Shown: piece by piece, positions 11,621 through 23,222 of the stretch | Numbering within the stretch: position 1 is the first letter of the stretch | How the letters are laid out: every line of letters begins with the position of its first letter | Assembly: GCA_001661515.1 (NCBI GenBank) | Contig: LUVW01000039.1 | Coordinates: forward strand, 456,558-520,557 | Direction: 5' to 3' | From: Capniomyces stellatus | Taxonomy: Eukaryota > Kickxellomycota > Harpellomycetes > Harpellales > Legeriomycetaceae | DNA length: 64,000 nt | Translations under genes and position numbers: made by a program | The notes under the pieces: model-generated | Databases searched by the model: none | The model's input: the letters and a program-made list of their open reading frames with translations, nothing else | What the model was told of the DNA's origin: nothing

Positions 11621-12028
11621 TTATTCTTCGGTCTTGGTAGCCCAGTAATCACCAATGAGTGGAACTTTGCTGAGAACATCTTGCTTTACAATTGGGATTT
11701 GCGAAACCAACAATACCAAGGTTAGGCCTGCAAAGGCTCCCCAGGTACCAGTAGATCTAACCCTAAAAAAGTTGATGTAAAATCAAAAAATCAAAAAAAA
11801 GAAGCGATGCTGGTTAGTTAAAAACTGGTAAATCATTTAAAACACCAAAAACTCGACAAACGGGTTTAACCAGAGTTGAGCGCAACATTTTTTTTAAAAT
11901 AAGGAGGGGAAATGAATAATCTGTGTTTGAATACTAAGCATTCAAAATATTTACCAGTATCCGGCTCTTTCGGCGGTGAACTTGTTCAAGGAGGCCTGTG
12001 CCTTATAATTTATACGTGGAGCAACCAT
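11621..12028 (-). CDS. QCR10: Cytochrome bc1 complex subunit 10 (QCR10)
   Basis: Qcr10 is a single-pass accessory subunit of respiratory complex III in the inner mitochondrial membrane. Exon 1 (12028-11955) and exon 2 (11762-11621) join at phase 2 through a GTAAAT donor and a TTTTTTAG acceptor to give 71 residues. The N-terminus is basic and matrix-like (MVAPRINYKAQ). One hydrophobic helix spans about residues 32-48. The ending, LSKVPLIGDYW, matches the conserved fungal C-terminal segment with its IPLIGxYW pattern. The length is close to yeast Qcr10 (77). The protein is short, but the C-terminal motif is distinctive. It was absent from simple long-ORF calling because both exons are small. Confidence 0.82.
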
Positions 12029-13320
12029 GTTATTATTTATGAATTTTTACCGAGTTGGAAGTGTTCTCTAAATTAGAGTAAAAAAAATATAATTCAGTAA
12101 AGATGGGTTTAGTATTGAATTTCACATTGTTATATGCTGTTATTTTTGAAATATTTTAAATTTGGATGTCGTTTGGTTTAGATTAGGATTCAGATGGTGA
12201 ATTGATTTATTTCAAATAAAGTCCCGTCAGAGCCAGTATTTCACCGCTCCAGAATCGAAAACTTCCAAAAGAATTAAAGTAAAATGGATATAGAAGTAAA
12301 GGAGTAACTGGAGCAGCCGGATGCAAGACTAAATGCATTTGGATTGATGGTTAGCACGCAAATATTAAGCTTATGGGCTTACTTTTTCGAAACTTTGGAA
12401 CTTTAATCCTGGAATCTTGAAATCTTGGAATTTTGAAATCTTGAATTGAGATTTTTTTAAAAAAAAAAGAGTGCAATATCTAGAGCAGAGTTGATAATTT
12501 ATAATTTGAAATACACTGGAAATGTTGAGAATAAATTGATTTTGCATTTAGTGCTAACTTTGTTATTGTTGATATTACTATATCCAACTCGTTATTTACA
12601 AAAAAAAAAAAAATCTAATCAGAAAAAAAACTTGCAAAACTCTTGATAAGAATTTAGAGATACCAATTACAATTTGCAGTAAAATTCGTCTAGCCGGCTG
12701 AGCCAATTAGGGTAAGCAAAACCAAATAAATGAACTTGACCAATTTACAGCTAATGTTTTAAAACAGAATGAATTATAATATAGGTTTTAATGTTTACTT
12801 TACAACAAACCGAGTTGGTTTTTTTTTCTTTTAGTGAATAGTTTTGTGCAAATTTTCAAGTTTATGAATATTTTTAAACCAAAAATATCGACATTTCTCA
12901 TTTCAATAAATAATAAACGACAGTTCTTTTAGAGTTTAAAAATCATAAAGCATAAAATAGGCTCGTGTTGGAGGTAAAAGAGAAGGAAAGGTTGTCGAGT
13001 TGGTAGTTTGAATATTTATTGAGAAATTCAAACAAAAACCCCCCATCACTTTCAACTTCAACAGCAACAACAGCGATATTAAAAGTACAATGGAAAGGAG
13101 AAAAAAGGGCAAACGAAAGCTGAGGATTTGGCAAGTGAATTTAACAAACAAAAATAATAATCAACATGTGTACATTTTCTCATTTCAGGAATGAAAATCG
13201 AAGTTGATAAAAGTTGTCTTGAGAGCATTTAAAAGATGAATTGAGAATGGCTGCGTGCGGTTGAACAAATACTACGGCATTAGAAAATATATAACAGAGG
13301 TTTGAATTTGGAATAATAGC
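12029..13320. other. Divergent intergenic region, QCR10 / PIG-A
   Basis: About 1.3 kb of AT-rich DNA lies between two divergent genes. It contains poly(A) runs (12600-12613 and others) and a short tandem stretch at 12395-12450 based on ttggaatcttgaaatcttgg. No exon resembling a known family is visible on either strand. It presumably contains both promoters. Confidence 0.5.
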
Positions 13321-15725
13321 ATGGTAACCGACTTTTTCTACCCAAACATGGGCGGGGTGGAAAGCCACGTGTATCACAACTCGCAGTGCTTGATTCAGCG
13401 AGGACATAAGGCAAGGAATGAAGGGATTAACTGATTTAATTAATGGGACAAAGGAAAAAGAAAAGACTAATTGACAAAAGCTTAAAGCAAAGAGAGTTGG
13501 TAGTAAAATAAACAAAGATGCAAAACTGGACTGAAAATGTTGTTGTGTTTGATAGGTGGTTGTGGTGACACATTCTTATGGCGATAGAAAGGGGGTCAGA
13601 TATCTTGTTGGGGGGCTTAAGGTGTACTACGTTCCAGCGCCGCTGATAGTGGGACAGGCGTCGTTGCCTACATTTTTCAGCACCTTTGCGATATTTAGAA
13701 ATATATTTATTAGAGAGAAAATTGAAATTGTGCATGGCCACCAAGTAAGCAGAATCTGGAGGGTCTAGCTGTATAAAAAAGAGAAAGTATTGATATGTGT
13801 GTTTACAAGGGAATGCATGGGTAGGAGGGAAATAACGTAGATATAGGATACAAATAAAGATTGGTGAATAAATGTAGGCGTTTTCAACATTCTGCCACGA
13901 GGCGATATTGCATGCAAGAACTATGGGGCTAAAGTCGGTGTTTACAGACCACTCGTTGTTGGGGTTTGCAGATGCGAGTGGAATACTAATGAACAAGCTG
14001 CTAAAGTTTACGCTATCGGACATAAGTCACGTGATTTGTGTTTCGCATACAAGCAAAGAAAACACGGTGTTGAGAGCAGCGCTGGACCCAAGGCTGGTTA
14101 GCGCTATTCCAAACGCAATTGTGGCAGAGCACTTTGAGCCCAAGTCGCAAAAGGAAAAGGAGATGGAGGGCAAGGATAGCAAGTATAGCAAGTATCTGAG
14201 CAGCGAGTTTGTGGCAGGGGTTGGGGCGGGAGCAGGAGAGAAAGGTGGACATGTTGAGTGGGTGACAATAGTGGTGCTGAGTCGGCTGGTTTACCGCAAG
14301 GGGATGGATTTACTGACTGTGGCCATCCCGAGAATCTGCAATATGCACAAGAACGTGCGGTTTGTAATAGGGGGGGATGGACCAAAGAGAGTGGATTTGG
14401 AGCAAATGCGGGAAAAGTACCTGTTGCAGGACAGAGTAGAGCTGCTAGGAGGGGTGTTGGCGTCGCAGGTCCGGGATATCCTTGTTCTAGGCGACATATT
14501 TCTGAACACCAGTCTGACAGAGGCGTTTTGTATAGGGATTGTAGAGGCTGCATCCTGTGGACTGTTGGTGGTGTCGACTAAAGTAGGAGGGATTCCTGAA
14601 GTTCTTCCAAAACACATGCTGACTTTTGCGATGCCAGAGGAAGACGACATAGTGTCGGCTCTAAGCAAAACAATAGAGAAGGTCAACCGCCGAAAATGCC
14701 AGCTACGGCACCTGAATAACCCCGACAAAAATATAAACAGGGCTGGTAAAAACACCAACTTGACCAGCGAATATTTGGACAAGCCTTCAGATACAAGTGG
14801 AAGTCTTAGCAGTAGAGACCCGAGTCGTGTTTATCCGAGATCCGGTCTTGGAAATGATGGCAGGTCTCCTAATGATTGTGGGGACGGGGTTAGTGATGAA
14901 GTCAACCAGGGAATATGCCTAAACCCGGCCAACTCTGATGAGTTTGAGCTTGAGCTTGAGTCGGAGTTTGAGTCAGAGTTTGAGTCTGATACAAACTCGG
15001 AATTGGATTTTGACTTGGAATTGAGCCAGAATTTGGATCTGGATCTGGACTATGATATGGGAATGGATAAAAACAACAGGGCCGAGTACGACGAGATGAA
15101 ACGGTTGGAGCACGTTAAACTTAGTTTTGAAAATAACGACCAGCTTGGCTCAACTCTGCAATTTAACCATCCTGATACCCTATCGTTTAACCCAAATACC
15201 GATACGAATGGAAGTACAAACTCAAATGCAAGATCCAAACATTCCATAAAACAAAGAAGCGCCAAAGAATTCACAACACCGTTGAGTTTTCACAACCAGG
15301 TCAAGAAAATGTACAGTTGGCACGATATCGCCTACAGAACCGAGCTGGTCTATTATAAGGTGGTTGATAATCTAGAGCCGCCCTTGATTGAGCGGCTGAG
15401 GTTGTACTATGGGTGCGGAATGGTTGCAGGCAAATTGTTTTGCATGGTTGCTGCTGTAGACTACTTGTTGAACTTTATCTTTGACCTCCTTTTTCCAGTC
15501 AAAAACATTGAAATTGCCCCCGACTTTCCTATTGATCGTTACTCCAAAGTAAGTACTAGCTTTAATCAATTGTCTTTATCAGCATTCGCATATTTTTTTT
15601 TCCTGGTTGTTTCATACTCTCTGTAGCTGTCTAATCATTTTGTTTTATCTGATTAACCGTTCTACACTCTCTTATTCTAGCTATTGGATCGAAACAGGGC
15701 TTACAAGAAAAGCATAGGACAATAA
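13321..15725 (+). CDS. GPI3: GPI N-acetylglucosaminyltransferase catalytic subunit (PIG-A / GPI3)
   Basis: This GT4 glycosyltransferase of the ER membrane adds GlcNAc to phosphatidylinositol, the first step of GPI-anchor synthesis. Exons 13321-13410, 13556-13744, 13878-15548 and 15681-15725 join in phase to 664 residues. Intron 1 begins with GC (AAG|GCAAGG). The start [16 protein letters not shown] is the conserved N-terminal donor-loop region. Further signatures are [27 protein letters not shown] and [10 protein letters not shown]. The GT4 E-x7-E region reads [16 protein letters not shown]. Near the C-terminus, [14 protein letters not shown] precedes a hydrophobic membrane segment at about residues 600-625, followed by APDFPIDRY. 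Between the catalytic core and this ending lies a low-complexity insertion of about 200 residues rich in Asp, Glu and Ser, absent from yeast and human homologues as I remember them. Identification is secure. Confidence 0.94.
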
Positions 15726-15900
15726 ACTCTGGCTTTTTTATTATTCTAATAGTAATAGTAATAGTAATAGTAATAGTAATAGTAATAGTAATAGTAATAG
15801 TAAAATTAATATTGATAGTAATAGTAATAGTAGTAGTAGTAGTAGTAATAAACTAAAATCAAAGTTAAAGTTAAAGTAATAATAATAATATTAAAGTTGA
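15726..15900. repeat. TAG/TAA trinucleotide-type microsatellite between convergent genes
   Basis: Between the PIG-A and kinesin stop codons the sequence is mostly tandem taatag units (about 15749-15804), then tagtag and aataat runs. It lies in both 3' untranslated regions. No hairpin terminator is expected in a eukaryote and none is seen. Confidence 0.9.
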
Positions 15901-18900
15901 TTAAAAGCACAGAAAACCTGAAGACTTCTTTTTCTGTTTCAGTCGTTCCTCAAACTCTTCCTGCATATCTTGGAACCTGCTCTTCCAGATATCGCGATCC
16001 TTGGCTTCACTTTCGGACTTGCTTTTAGCCTCTTGTAGCTGCAGATACAGTCTGTCAACCTGGTCACGCAAGTTGTTTGCGTCGTTGTTGCTTCTGGAGA
16101 TCTCTTCTGCATACTTCTCGCCCTCCTCCTTCATATTATCTATTTGCATCTCAAAGTTAGTCAGGCTCCCCTGCAGCTCACCAACCATGACCTTGTGATC
16201 ATATAGTTCATGCTCGAGTTCGAGAATCTTGTCGGACTTTGAAAGCAAGGTTGCTTCAGATGCCCTCAGGTTTTCGATCACTTCGTTGAGCTTTAATTGC
16301 ATCTGGCTGATGTTGTACCGGCTTTCGTTGTTTTCTGACAACTTGCTATGTCTTATTCCACTTCCACCAACCAATTCTAGCTCAGAGTTCGAGTATGTTT
16401 TTGAATTTGGTTCCAAACCCAAATCCCTCCTCGATGAACCTACAAACGACTTTGCGTTAATTTGCGAGCTGCTCTCACCAAAACTATAATCAATACCCCG
16501 GCTCCCATTTAGGACCAAATCGCCCAGCAACAACGACTTTGACTTTGAATTAGTCTTTGATCCATTTACTTGCCTGTTTTCTACGTTTGCATGGTTGTCA
16601 TTGTTGTTGTTATGTGTGCTTGTTTCTGAAGCAAACTGCGAAATGTCGAGGTCGTGGGAACTGTCCTGATCCAATTCCGATGCCCTGGCCATACTGATTT
16701 CTCTGGTAGACCTGTTCTTGCTTCGTCTGGCCAGTCTTTGGTTCTTCAAATTTTCCTCCGAATCGTTGGAATCGTATCCATCGGACTCTGAGTTTGCGTC
16801 GATTCTTGACTTCAAAATCTTGCTGGCCTTCTTTGTTTGGACCTTGGACTTGTTTATGCTCTGCAAATCGCTCAGCTGACCTATCGACATACTCTGCACT
16901 TCACTGCTTCCGCCTACACTGCTGAATGTCAATACCGTTGCTGACATCCGCTTGTCTGAAGACCCCTTGATTAGACTGGTTGTGGATATTCTGACCTTAT
17001 CCTTGATTTCATACAAAACAGACTCGCTTTCGTTGTTGTTGTAAAGCTGGTTTGTATCCAAGCCGTTGTTCAGCGGCAATGAGTCGGCATCAGCCGCACT
17101 TGTCCGCAGCGACTCGCCATTCAGATGGGCGTTTTTAACATCTAGCACATTTGGATCAGCGTCTACAGAAATAACATAGCTGTTGCGGTCGTTGGTGTTG
17201 ATTTTTCTGTCCAGGGAAGCGTGATTGGACTCGCCTGGCACATCCGGGCCGTCTTGGTCATCGTTTCTGGCCACTGACTGATTAATAAGCGAAAGCGGAA
17301 TCAGGTTTCGTTTAAGCGGTGGTCCAGCTAATCTGCCACTGTTGGCATACCCATTGCTAAACGCGCTTTGATTAGTGTGGCCAAAGCTTTCGGGGTACTC
17401 ATTGTTAAACGGTGTCATTTTCACCATTCCTCTAACTGAATCAGACTTGTGTGACATTGTAGACATTGGATCTCCAAAGTACGAGTGTGCATCAACGTTG
17501 CCTTCGTACTCAGACCCCGAGTCGTTCACATTGGAGAACCACCTGAACTTCCTTGTCCCAACAGAGTTTCCACCAACAGAACTATCAAATCCATCTGCCA
17601 TCTGCCTAACCGCTCCCAACGATGGCTTGGCAGAAATCATAACCGCTCTACTCGAATTCACTCTTCTTAGTCCGAGACTCGACTTTGAGTTTGCATAGCT
17701 TTCGCCATCCATATTTCCGTCCAAACAGTCGTTGCTATCCATTTGGTTTGAGTGCCCAGCACCATACTCATTGCCGTTGCCCATGTCCACCCCAAACGCC
17801 CCGCTTGATGGCAAATGTCTAAGGTTACCTGGACCACCAAACATGTGGCCTCTATACATGCTATCAATCGATGGCTCCATTTTCAGCCGGTAATTTTCTC
17901 TCATTTGCCCATCAGCTCCATCGCTTGTGTACCCCGTATTGCTTTGGTAACCTGATTCTGCCTGGTAACGATAAATCTCCTTCATTCTTCTTTCCTGCAT
18001 ATTCAGTTTGTCTGCCTGCTCGTCTACCAGCAACTGGTACCGTCCTATCTCCATTGCCAGCCTGTTTCTCTCCTCTACTGATGATTGGTACAGCTCTACG
18101 CTAACTACTGTTGGATAGTCCACCTTGGCTGATTCAATGCTGTTTGTGTCGCTGATCATATTATCCACTGCTGATTCCAGCGTTTTCAGGTTTTCGCTAA
18201 GACCTTCGCCATCTCTCTCATCGTCTCTCTCTACACCATCTTCTCTCCTCAAGTTCATTTCCTGCTTTGCCTGTTCAATAATTGACCGCGACCTATTCAG
18301 CTGTCTCTCAAGCCCTAGCGCCAACTCCAAATCACTTCCAATCGCCACCACGCTGGTCTGGCTGCCAACCGTCTCCTTCTTCTTCTCCTCCACAACCGGT
18401 GCTGGTAAGGTTGATATTTTCCTGGCTTCATCAAGTTCACTAGCCAACTTTATTGCCTTTGAGTCCAGCAGATTCATCGTTCTTGAAAGCATTTCGTTCA
18501 TCTCCAACATTTCAAACTTGGTCTCCTTGTACTTTTCAACCTCTCTAACCAGCTCATTGTATGAGTCAAACACCAGCCCAACATCTACAACATCACCATC
18601 AGAACCATCTACAACATCACTGCTTCTATTTATTGCCAATGACTGAGGAATTGGTCCTTGTTTAACCAGTTCTTCCCTTAGAATCCGTGCTCTTTCTGTC
18701 AATTTCCTGCTTTCCTCAGTCAAGCTTAAAAGTGATTCGTCTAGCTCACTGCTTGGCTCTTGATCGTTTTGGTTGGCTCTGTGCCCACCCATCGCTTTCT
18801 GCAGTAGCTTCAAGGCTCCAGCTTGTTCAAAGACCTCGAGCTTGGATCTGCTCAGCAACAGCCGCATCTTTTCTATGTCCCCAACAGCGCTCTGCTTTTC

Positions 18901-21900
18901 TCTAGTCAACTCATCACATGTGGCCTTCAGCTTTTCTTTTTCTTTCGACAAGTCTTCAACTAAAAGAATCCGTTCAGCACAGCTATTGCAACCGGTTTCA
19001 CCTTTGACCTCGTTTGCTTCTTTGTCATTGACAGCTTCAACTGGCGTGGATTTCAAGGAAATAAGTTCATTATCCATTTCCTCGTTTTTGGCCTTGGCCG
19101 CAACAAGCTCCTTGTCTTTAAGCTCATTCTCTGCTTTGAGGCTCTTCAGCTCTTGGCCCTTTGCCTCAACCAAACTCTCCAGACTTTCAATCTCCAATTT
19201 GCCAGCCTCGATCTTGCTGATGTACACCTTGAGGTTTTCACACGAATTTTCAAACTTGGTTTTCCAATCATCATTCATCAACAGTGTGGTTTCCGAATGA
19301 CTTTTGCTGATCTCCTCCAGTTCAGTCTTTGTCTTTTCCTGCAGCTTTAACAAGTCGTTCTTGTGCTGCTGCTCCTTTTCATCCAATTTGACCGAAAAAT
19401 CCACCTTCAGCTTACTAATTTCCAGGTCCTTGTCGTGGATTATTCTTTCAATCTCATTCTTCTTATCCTCATCCGCCTTGACTGACCTCAATTCGCTGAC
19501 TTTGCTGCCAGCAACGTGTTTTTCCGTCACTAGTCTCAGCTTGTCCTCCAATTCGTTCCTTTTCACTTCTTCTGTTCGTGCTATCTCCTTCACCTGGTCC
19601 AGCTGCCCTCTTATTGCTGACAGCTGCTCCGTTTGTGATTTTGCAAGTTGGTCAGAGAACTCGAGCTTTGTTGCTTGTACTGACACCAATAGCTCTTTGG
19701 CCACCAGCTCTTCTTCCCTCTTGCTGATTTCCAATTCCATATCCTTGATCATCTGCTCGTAGTCCCTGACTATCTCTTTCATTTCCTTATCGCCAAGTGC
19801 GTCCATATCATCATCAGAGTCGCCACTGTCATCGGTTCCAAACTCACTGTCAGCTTTGTTCTTATGACCACTTGCATCTGTACCTGTATCTGTATCTGTG
19901 CCTGTATTAGTACCTGTATTACCGTTCAAGTCTCCGCTTACCCTCTTTTGCACCCCAACTTTTCTCAGCTTCTTTCTCTTTCCACTATGCAACTCCTGGC
20001 TCTCAGTTAAGCCATTTCCAACTCCATTTGACCCGTTAATTTCCTGGCTAGTTGAAAGCTCCATCCACTCATCAAACACGTTTTTACTGCCTCTTCTGCT
20101 CTGGATATGAAGCATCGACATTCTTTTACTAATCAGTGATTTTGCCCCCAGCTTGTGCAAACCTCTGGACTGATGTGTCATCGAGGTTCTTTTTTCTCTT
20201 TTCAGAGCTAAAGAGCCCCGCTTATTATCATCTGTACTGTTCAGTCTATAACTTCTGGTTATGTCCACATCCAATGATTCATCGCTGTTTGTCACTATTG
20301 AGTCTTTCAACCTGTTGATTGACTCTGTACTGAACTTTGAGTCTGCACTGTCATACATTTCCTGACTTAAATCATCAGCTCCTACACCAGCTCCTGCCCT
20401 GGATCTATTCTTATTATTTTTGCTTTTTTTCTTTTTATTCTTATTCTTGCCCTTGTTGTCCATATCAACTTGCAGCTTGTTGAGCTCATCCAACTCTACA
20501 CAAACCTCATTGAACCGAAGCAACAAGTCTGTGAACGCCTCATTCGAATTCTCAGTTTCCATTTCCAGCTCCTGGATTATTGTTTCCAACCGGAATTGTT
20601 TTATCTCCGACTGCTTAATAATCATCATATTCTCCTCCTCGTACTTTAGGTTCTTCAGGCTCTCTTGGCTTGTCTTTTCCTTAACCAAAGCCCCATCTAT
20701 TCCGCACCTCTTCAGCTCTGTTTGCAGCCTCATAACCTCTCTTTTCAACAGAATTATCTGTGTCTGGAGCCCAGAATCAACCGACTCCCAGCTTGTCATC
20801 CCTCTGTTCTTGATTCTCCTAGCCCTTGACGCATACTTCAACGTGTTCAGCGTTTCTAATATCTCGTTTTCAACCCCAGACACACACGCAATCATAACCG
20901 TGTACGCTGTTCCGCCCAGCGAGTCCTGCAGCAGTCTGGTCAACTTGCTTTCCCTGTAGGGAACATGGTTGCTTCCGCTGCTCGCTGTCTTTTTGCCACC
21001 CTCACTCAGCGCTGAAATCACCTTTCCAAGCGCAAGCAATCCAGAGTTGATTGAAATTCCCTCCTTGGCTCTCTCCCCAACCGCCATTGTCTTCTTCAGC
21101 CTTTCCGACCCGGCCAAGTCGACAAAATTCAATTTCGAAGACGACCTCATCTCCACCCCGTCAACCATCTTTGTCTGTATCTGTGTAATCAAAAATATAG
21201 CGTGTGATCTTGAAGAAGTCCTGTTCATGTTTGTCTCCCCCGTCTGCCTAACAATCGACCCCTCCTGTAGCAGCCTCAACGCCTCGTCCGATGACTTGAT
21301 CGTATACTCTATTGCTCCACTCCAGATAATCTTCCCATTGATATCCTCCCGCACGCTTACTGGCTGTCTGTATCCTCCCGCCCTACTTGCTATCAAATCA
21401 TTCAGCTCTTCGTTGTGGATTTCTAAAAATGACGCCTTCATCTCCCTCTTCACTCCCTCCCCGCCAACATCATCCTCCTCAATCTTTCTGAACAGCTGAT
21501 CCAAAGCCAATCCAACAACTCCCTTCTCTCCAATCTCCCCCTGTGTCCCCATAGTATACGTTTTTCCCGACGATGTTTGTCCATACGCAAGCACAGTCAC
21601 GTTAAACCCTTCCAGGAACTTTTCCACCAGCCCCCCAACTGATGATTTGTACACCTGTTCCTGCGAGCTACTGGGCCCAAAAACATGATCATAATTGAAC
21701 GACCTCGGACTTCCCGCAACCATTCCATGAGCCCCCAGAACCCGGATCTCACCTTCTTCCTCGTTCAAATCCAATACTATTTGGTCTTTTTGTCCAGTTT
21801 GATCCGCCTTCGATCCATCCAATTGGCTTGGACTTGGGCGCACTCTAACTGCCACATGTACTTTGATACTGTTATCGTTGCTGTTGCTGTTGTTATTGTT

Positions 21901-22017
21901 ATTGTTCCCACCAACGTCTACATCAAACGATGTTCTTGTCACCTCATCAAGTGCTCTTCGGTCCTCCGAATCATCCATAATTGCTCCTCTCTCTGATATT
22001 GGACTAGCTGTCACCAT
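15901..22017 (-). CDS. Kinesin, N-terminal motor, kinesin-4-like
   Basis: This single-exon frame of 2038 residues encodes a plus-end type microtubule motor. The motor domain spans about residues 50-405. It has the P-loop GQTSSGKT near 145, switch I NRTSSRSH near 262, switch II DLAGSE near 300, and the closing motif LNTLKYASRARRIKNR that leads into the neck. The phrase SSGSNHVPYRESKLTRLLQDSLGG is canonical. Long heptad stretches follow at roughly 430-530, 740-1180 and 1860-2030, broken by Asn/Ser-rich linkers. The motor-end phrase and the stalk length resemble the kinesin-4 class (KIF4/KIF21), so transport or spindle-midzone organisation is likely. No C-terminal WD40, PH or Cys-rich domain is visible. 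The tail ends KKKSSGFLCF. The class is less certain than the kinesin identity. Confidence 0.93.
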   Translation of the reverse strand: MVTASPISERGAIMDDSEDRRALDEVTRTSFDVDVGGNNNNNNSNSNDNSIKVHVAVRVRPSPSQLDGSKADQTGQKDQIVLDLNEEEGEIRVLGAHGMVAGSPRSFNYDHVFGPSSSQEQVYKSSVGGLVEKFLEGFNVTVLAYGQTSSGKTYTMGTQGEIGEKGVVGLALDQLFRKIEEDDVGGEGVKREMKASFLEIHNEELNDLIASRAGGYRQPVSVREDINGKIIWSGAIEYTIKSSDEALRLLQEGSIVRQTGETNMNRTSSRSHAIFLITQIQTKMVDGVEMRSSSKLNFVDLAGSERLKKTMAVGERAKEGISINSGLLALGKVISALSEGGKKTASSGSNHVPYRESKLTRLLQDSLGGTAYTVMIACVSGVENEILETLNTLKYASRARRIKNRGMTSWESVDSGLQTQIILLKREVMRLQTELKRCGIDGALVKEKTSQESLKNLKYEEENMMIIKQSEIKQFRLETIIQELEMETENSNEAFTDLLLRFNEVCVELDELNKLQVDMDNKGKNKNKKKKSKNNKNRSRAGAGVGADDLSQEMYDSADSKFSTESINRLKDSIVTNSDESLDVDITRSYRLNSTDDNKRGSLALKREKRTSMTHQSRGLHKLGAKSLISKRMSMLHIQSRRGSKNVFDEWMELSTSQEINGSNGVGNGLTESQELHSGKRKKLRKVGVQKRVSGDLNGNTGTNTGTDTDTGTDASGHKNKADSEFGTDDSGDSDDDMDALGDKEMKEIVRDYEQMIKDMELEISKREEELVAKELLVSVQATKLEFSDQLAKSQTEQLSAIRGQLDQVKEIARTEEVKRNELEDKLRLVTEKHVAGSKVSELRSVKADEDKKNEIERIIHDKDLEISKLKVDFSVKLDEKEQQHKNDLLKLQEKTKTELEEISKSHSETTLLMNDDWKTKFENSCENLKVYISKIEAGKLEIESLESLVEAKGQELKSLKAENELKDKELVAAKAKNEEMDNELISLKSTPVEAVNDKEANEVKGETGCNSCAERILLVEDLSKEKEKLKATCDELTREKQSAVGDIEKMRLLLSRSKLEVFEQAGALKLLQKAMGGHRANQNDQEPSSELDESLLSLTEESRKLTERARILREELVKQGPIPQSLAINRSSDVVDGSDGDVVDVGLVFDSYNELVREVEKYKETKFEMLEMNEMLSRTMNLLDSKAIKLASELDEARKISTLPAPVVEEKKKETVGSQTSVVAIGSDLELALGLERQLNRSRSIIEQAKQEMNLRREDGVERDDERDGEGLSENLKTLESAVDNMISDTNSIESAKVDYPTVVSVELYQSSVEERNRLAMEIGRYQLLVDEQADKLNMQERRMKEIYRYQAESGYQSNTGYTSDGADGQMRENYRLKMEPSIDSMYRGHMFGGPGNLRHLPSSGAFGVDMGNGNEYGAGHSNQMDSNDCLDGNMDGESYANSKSSLGLRRVNSSRAVMISAKPSLGAVRQMADGFDSSVGGNSVGTRKFRWFSNVNDSGSEYEGNVDAHSYFGDPMSTMSHKSDSVRGMVKMTPFNNEYPESFGHTNQSAFSNGYANSGRLAGPPLKRNLIPLSLINQSVARNDDQDGPDVPGESNHASLDRKINTNDRNSYVISVDADPNVLDVKNAHLNGESLRTSAADADSLPLNNGLDTNQLYNNNESESVLYEIKDKVRISTTSLIKGSSDKRMSATVLTFSSVGGSSEVQSMSIGQLSDLQSINKSKVQTKKASKILKSRIDANSESDGYDSNDSEENLKNQRLARRSKNRSTREISMARASELDQDSSHDLDISQFASETSTHNNNNDNHANVENRQVNGSKTNSKSKSLLLGDLVLNGSRGIDYSFGESSSQINAKSFVGSSRRDLGLEPNSKTYSNSELELVGGSGIRHSKLSENNESRYNISQMQLKLNEVIENLRASEATLLSKSDKILELEHELYDHKVMVGELQGSLTNFEMQIDNMKEEGEKYAEEISRSNNDANNLRDQVDRLYLQLQEAKSKSESEAKDRDIWKSRFQDMQEEFEERLKQKKKSSGFLCF

Positions 22018-23194
22018 CTTCGCTTGATCCTCAATTTTTTACTTTCCCTAACTTTTTCCTATTAATTTACTGTATCACTCTTTGCCCGTCTCTTTGCTTT
22101 TTTTTTCCCCCTACTTGTAATTTTTTATTTTTGAAATTTGGAATCTGAAAACTAATATTTAGCTCCAATCTCCCTTTACGTTTCTGTATTTCCTGCTACT
22201 CGCGCTAAAACTGTATATATTTTATTCATTTATTCGTCAGTAACAACTCCAATATTCTTGATAGAATTTGTATAATTTTACACTGCCTTTTAGCTTTGTG
22301 TTTCACGAGTTATTTACCAGCTTCTTTTGCTGTAACAAACCGACTATCTATTTGTCAAATATTGGTTATTTTCTGCCTACTATAAACTACTATTCTCTTT
22401 ACCCTTTGCCTCTTAATAGGATGTTTGCTCTTTACTTTTAACTCGTGGTTTTGAAATTTACTTGTCTTTTGGCCTCTATTGCTCTATCTGCTTCTCTGCC
22501 CCCAGTTTACAGGCTTTTTGCGTCTTAATAATTTATCTATCAAACGATGCACCAAATAGTAGAGTAAAAAAATGCTTTAATTAGTAGCTCAATGGTTTTG
22601 TATTAATGTATGTACTATTCTATTTATAATCGGTCAAAACAAACACGTTATTAAAAGCCGGCATATTTGTATATTTATAACTCTTGTATAGCGTTATACT
22701 TGTTTGGATTTGGGTTTCTTTGGCTGTAACCCATCCTACTATTCTTTCACAACTTGATTTTTTTATTATCCAACTTTTTTGAAACTTTGCTTTTCTTTAT
22801 TGACTTTGCTTTTCTTTATTGTCTTTACTTTTCTTGGTTTTCTTTGCTTATAAGTACATAGCTACCACCTTTATATCTTTTATAGTATATTGATGAGTAA
22901 GGTGCCTTAGTAGCCAAAGTTTCTTTATTCAAGTTGTGTGTTGACATTATACAACTGCTTACTTTGGCTTATTTTTGTGGATATGGTTATTTTTGTAGTT
23001 ATGATTATTGCAACTATGACAGCTTTACCATTGTGCATACACACAGTTAATATTATGTCTATTTGTGGCCCAGTATTGTTGCCCCATGATCCATATAATT
23101 AATTACCTTGGTACTCATATCTCTGCCCGTCCACAACTAAACTTTTTTTTTCGTATTTACTTTTTATGTTCTTTCCAACGCACAGTCTGCTTAT

Positions 23195-23222
23195 ATATAT
23201 ATATATGTGTGTGTGTGTATGT
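23195..23222. repeat. TA/TG microsatellite
   Basis: A run of alternating TA followed by alternating TG dinucleotides, of simple slippage type. Confidence 0.85.
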
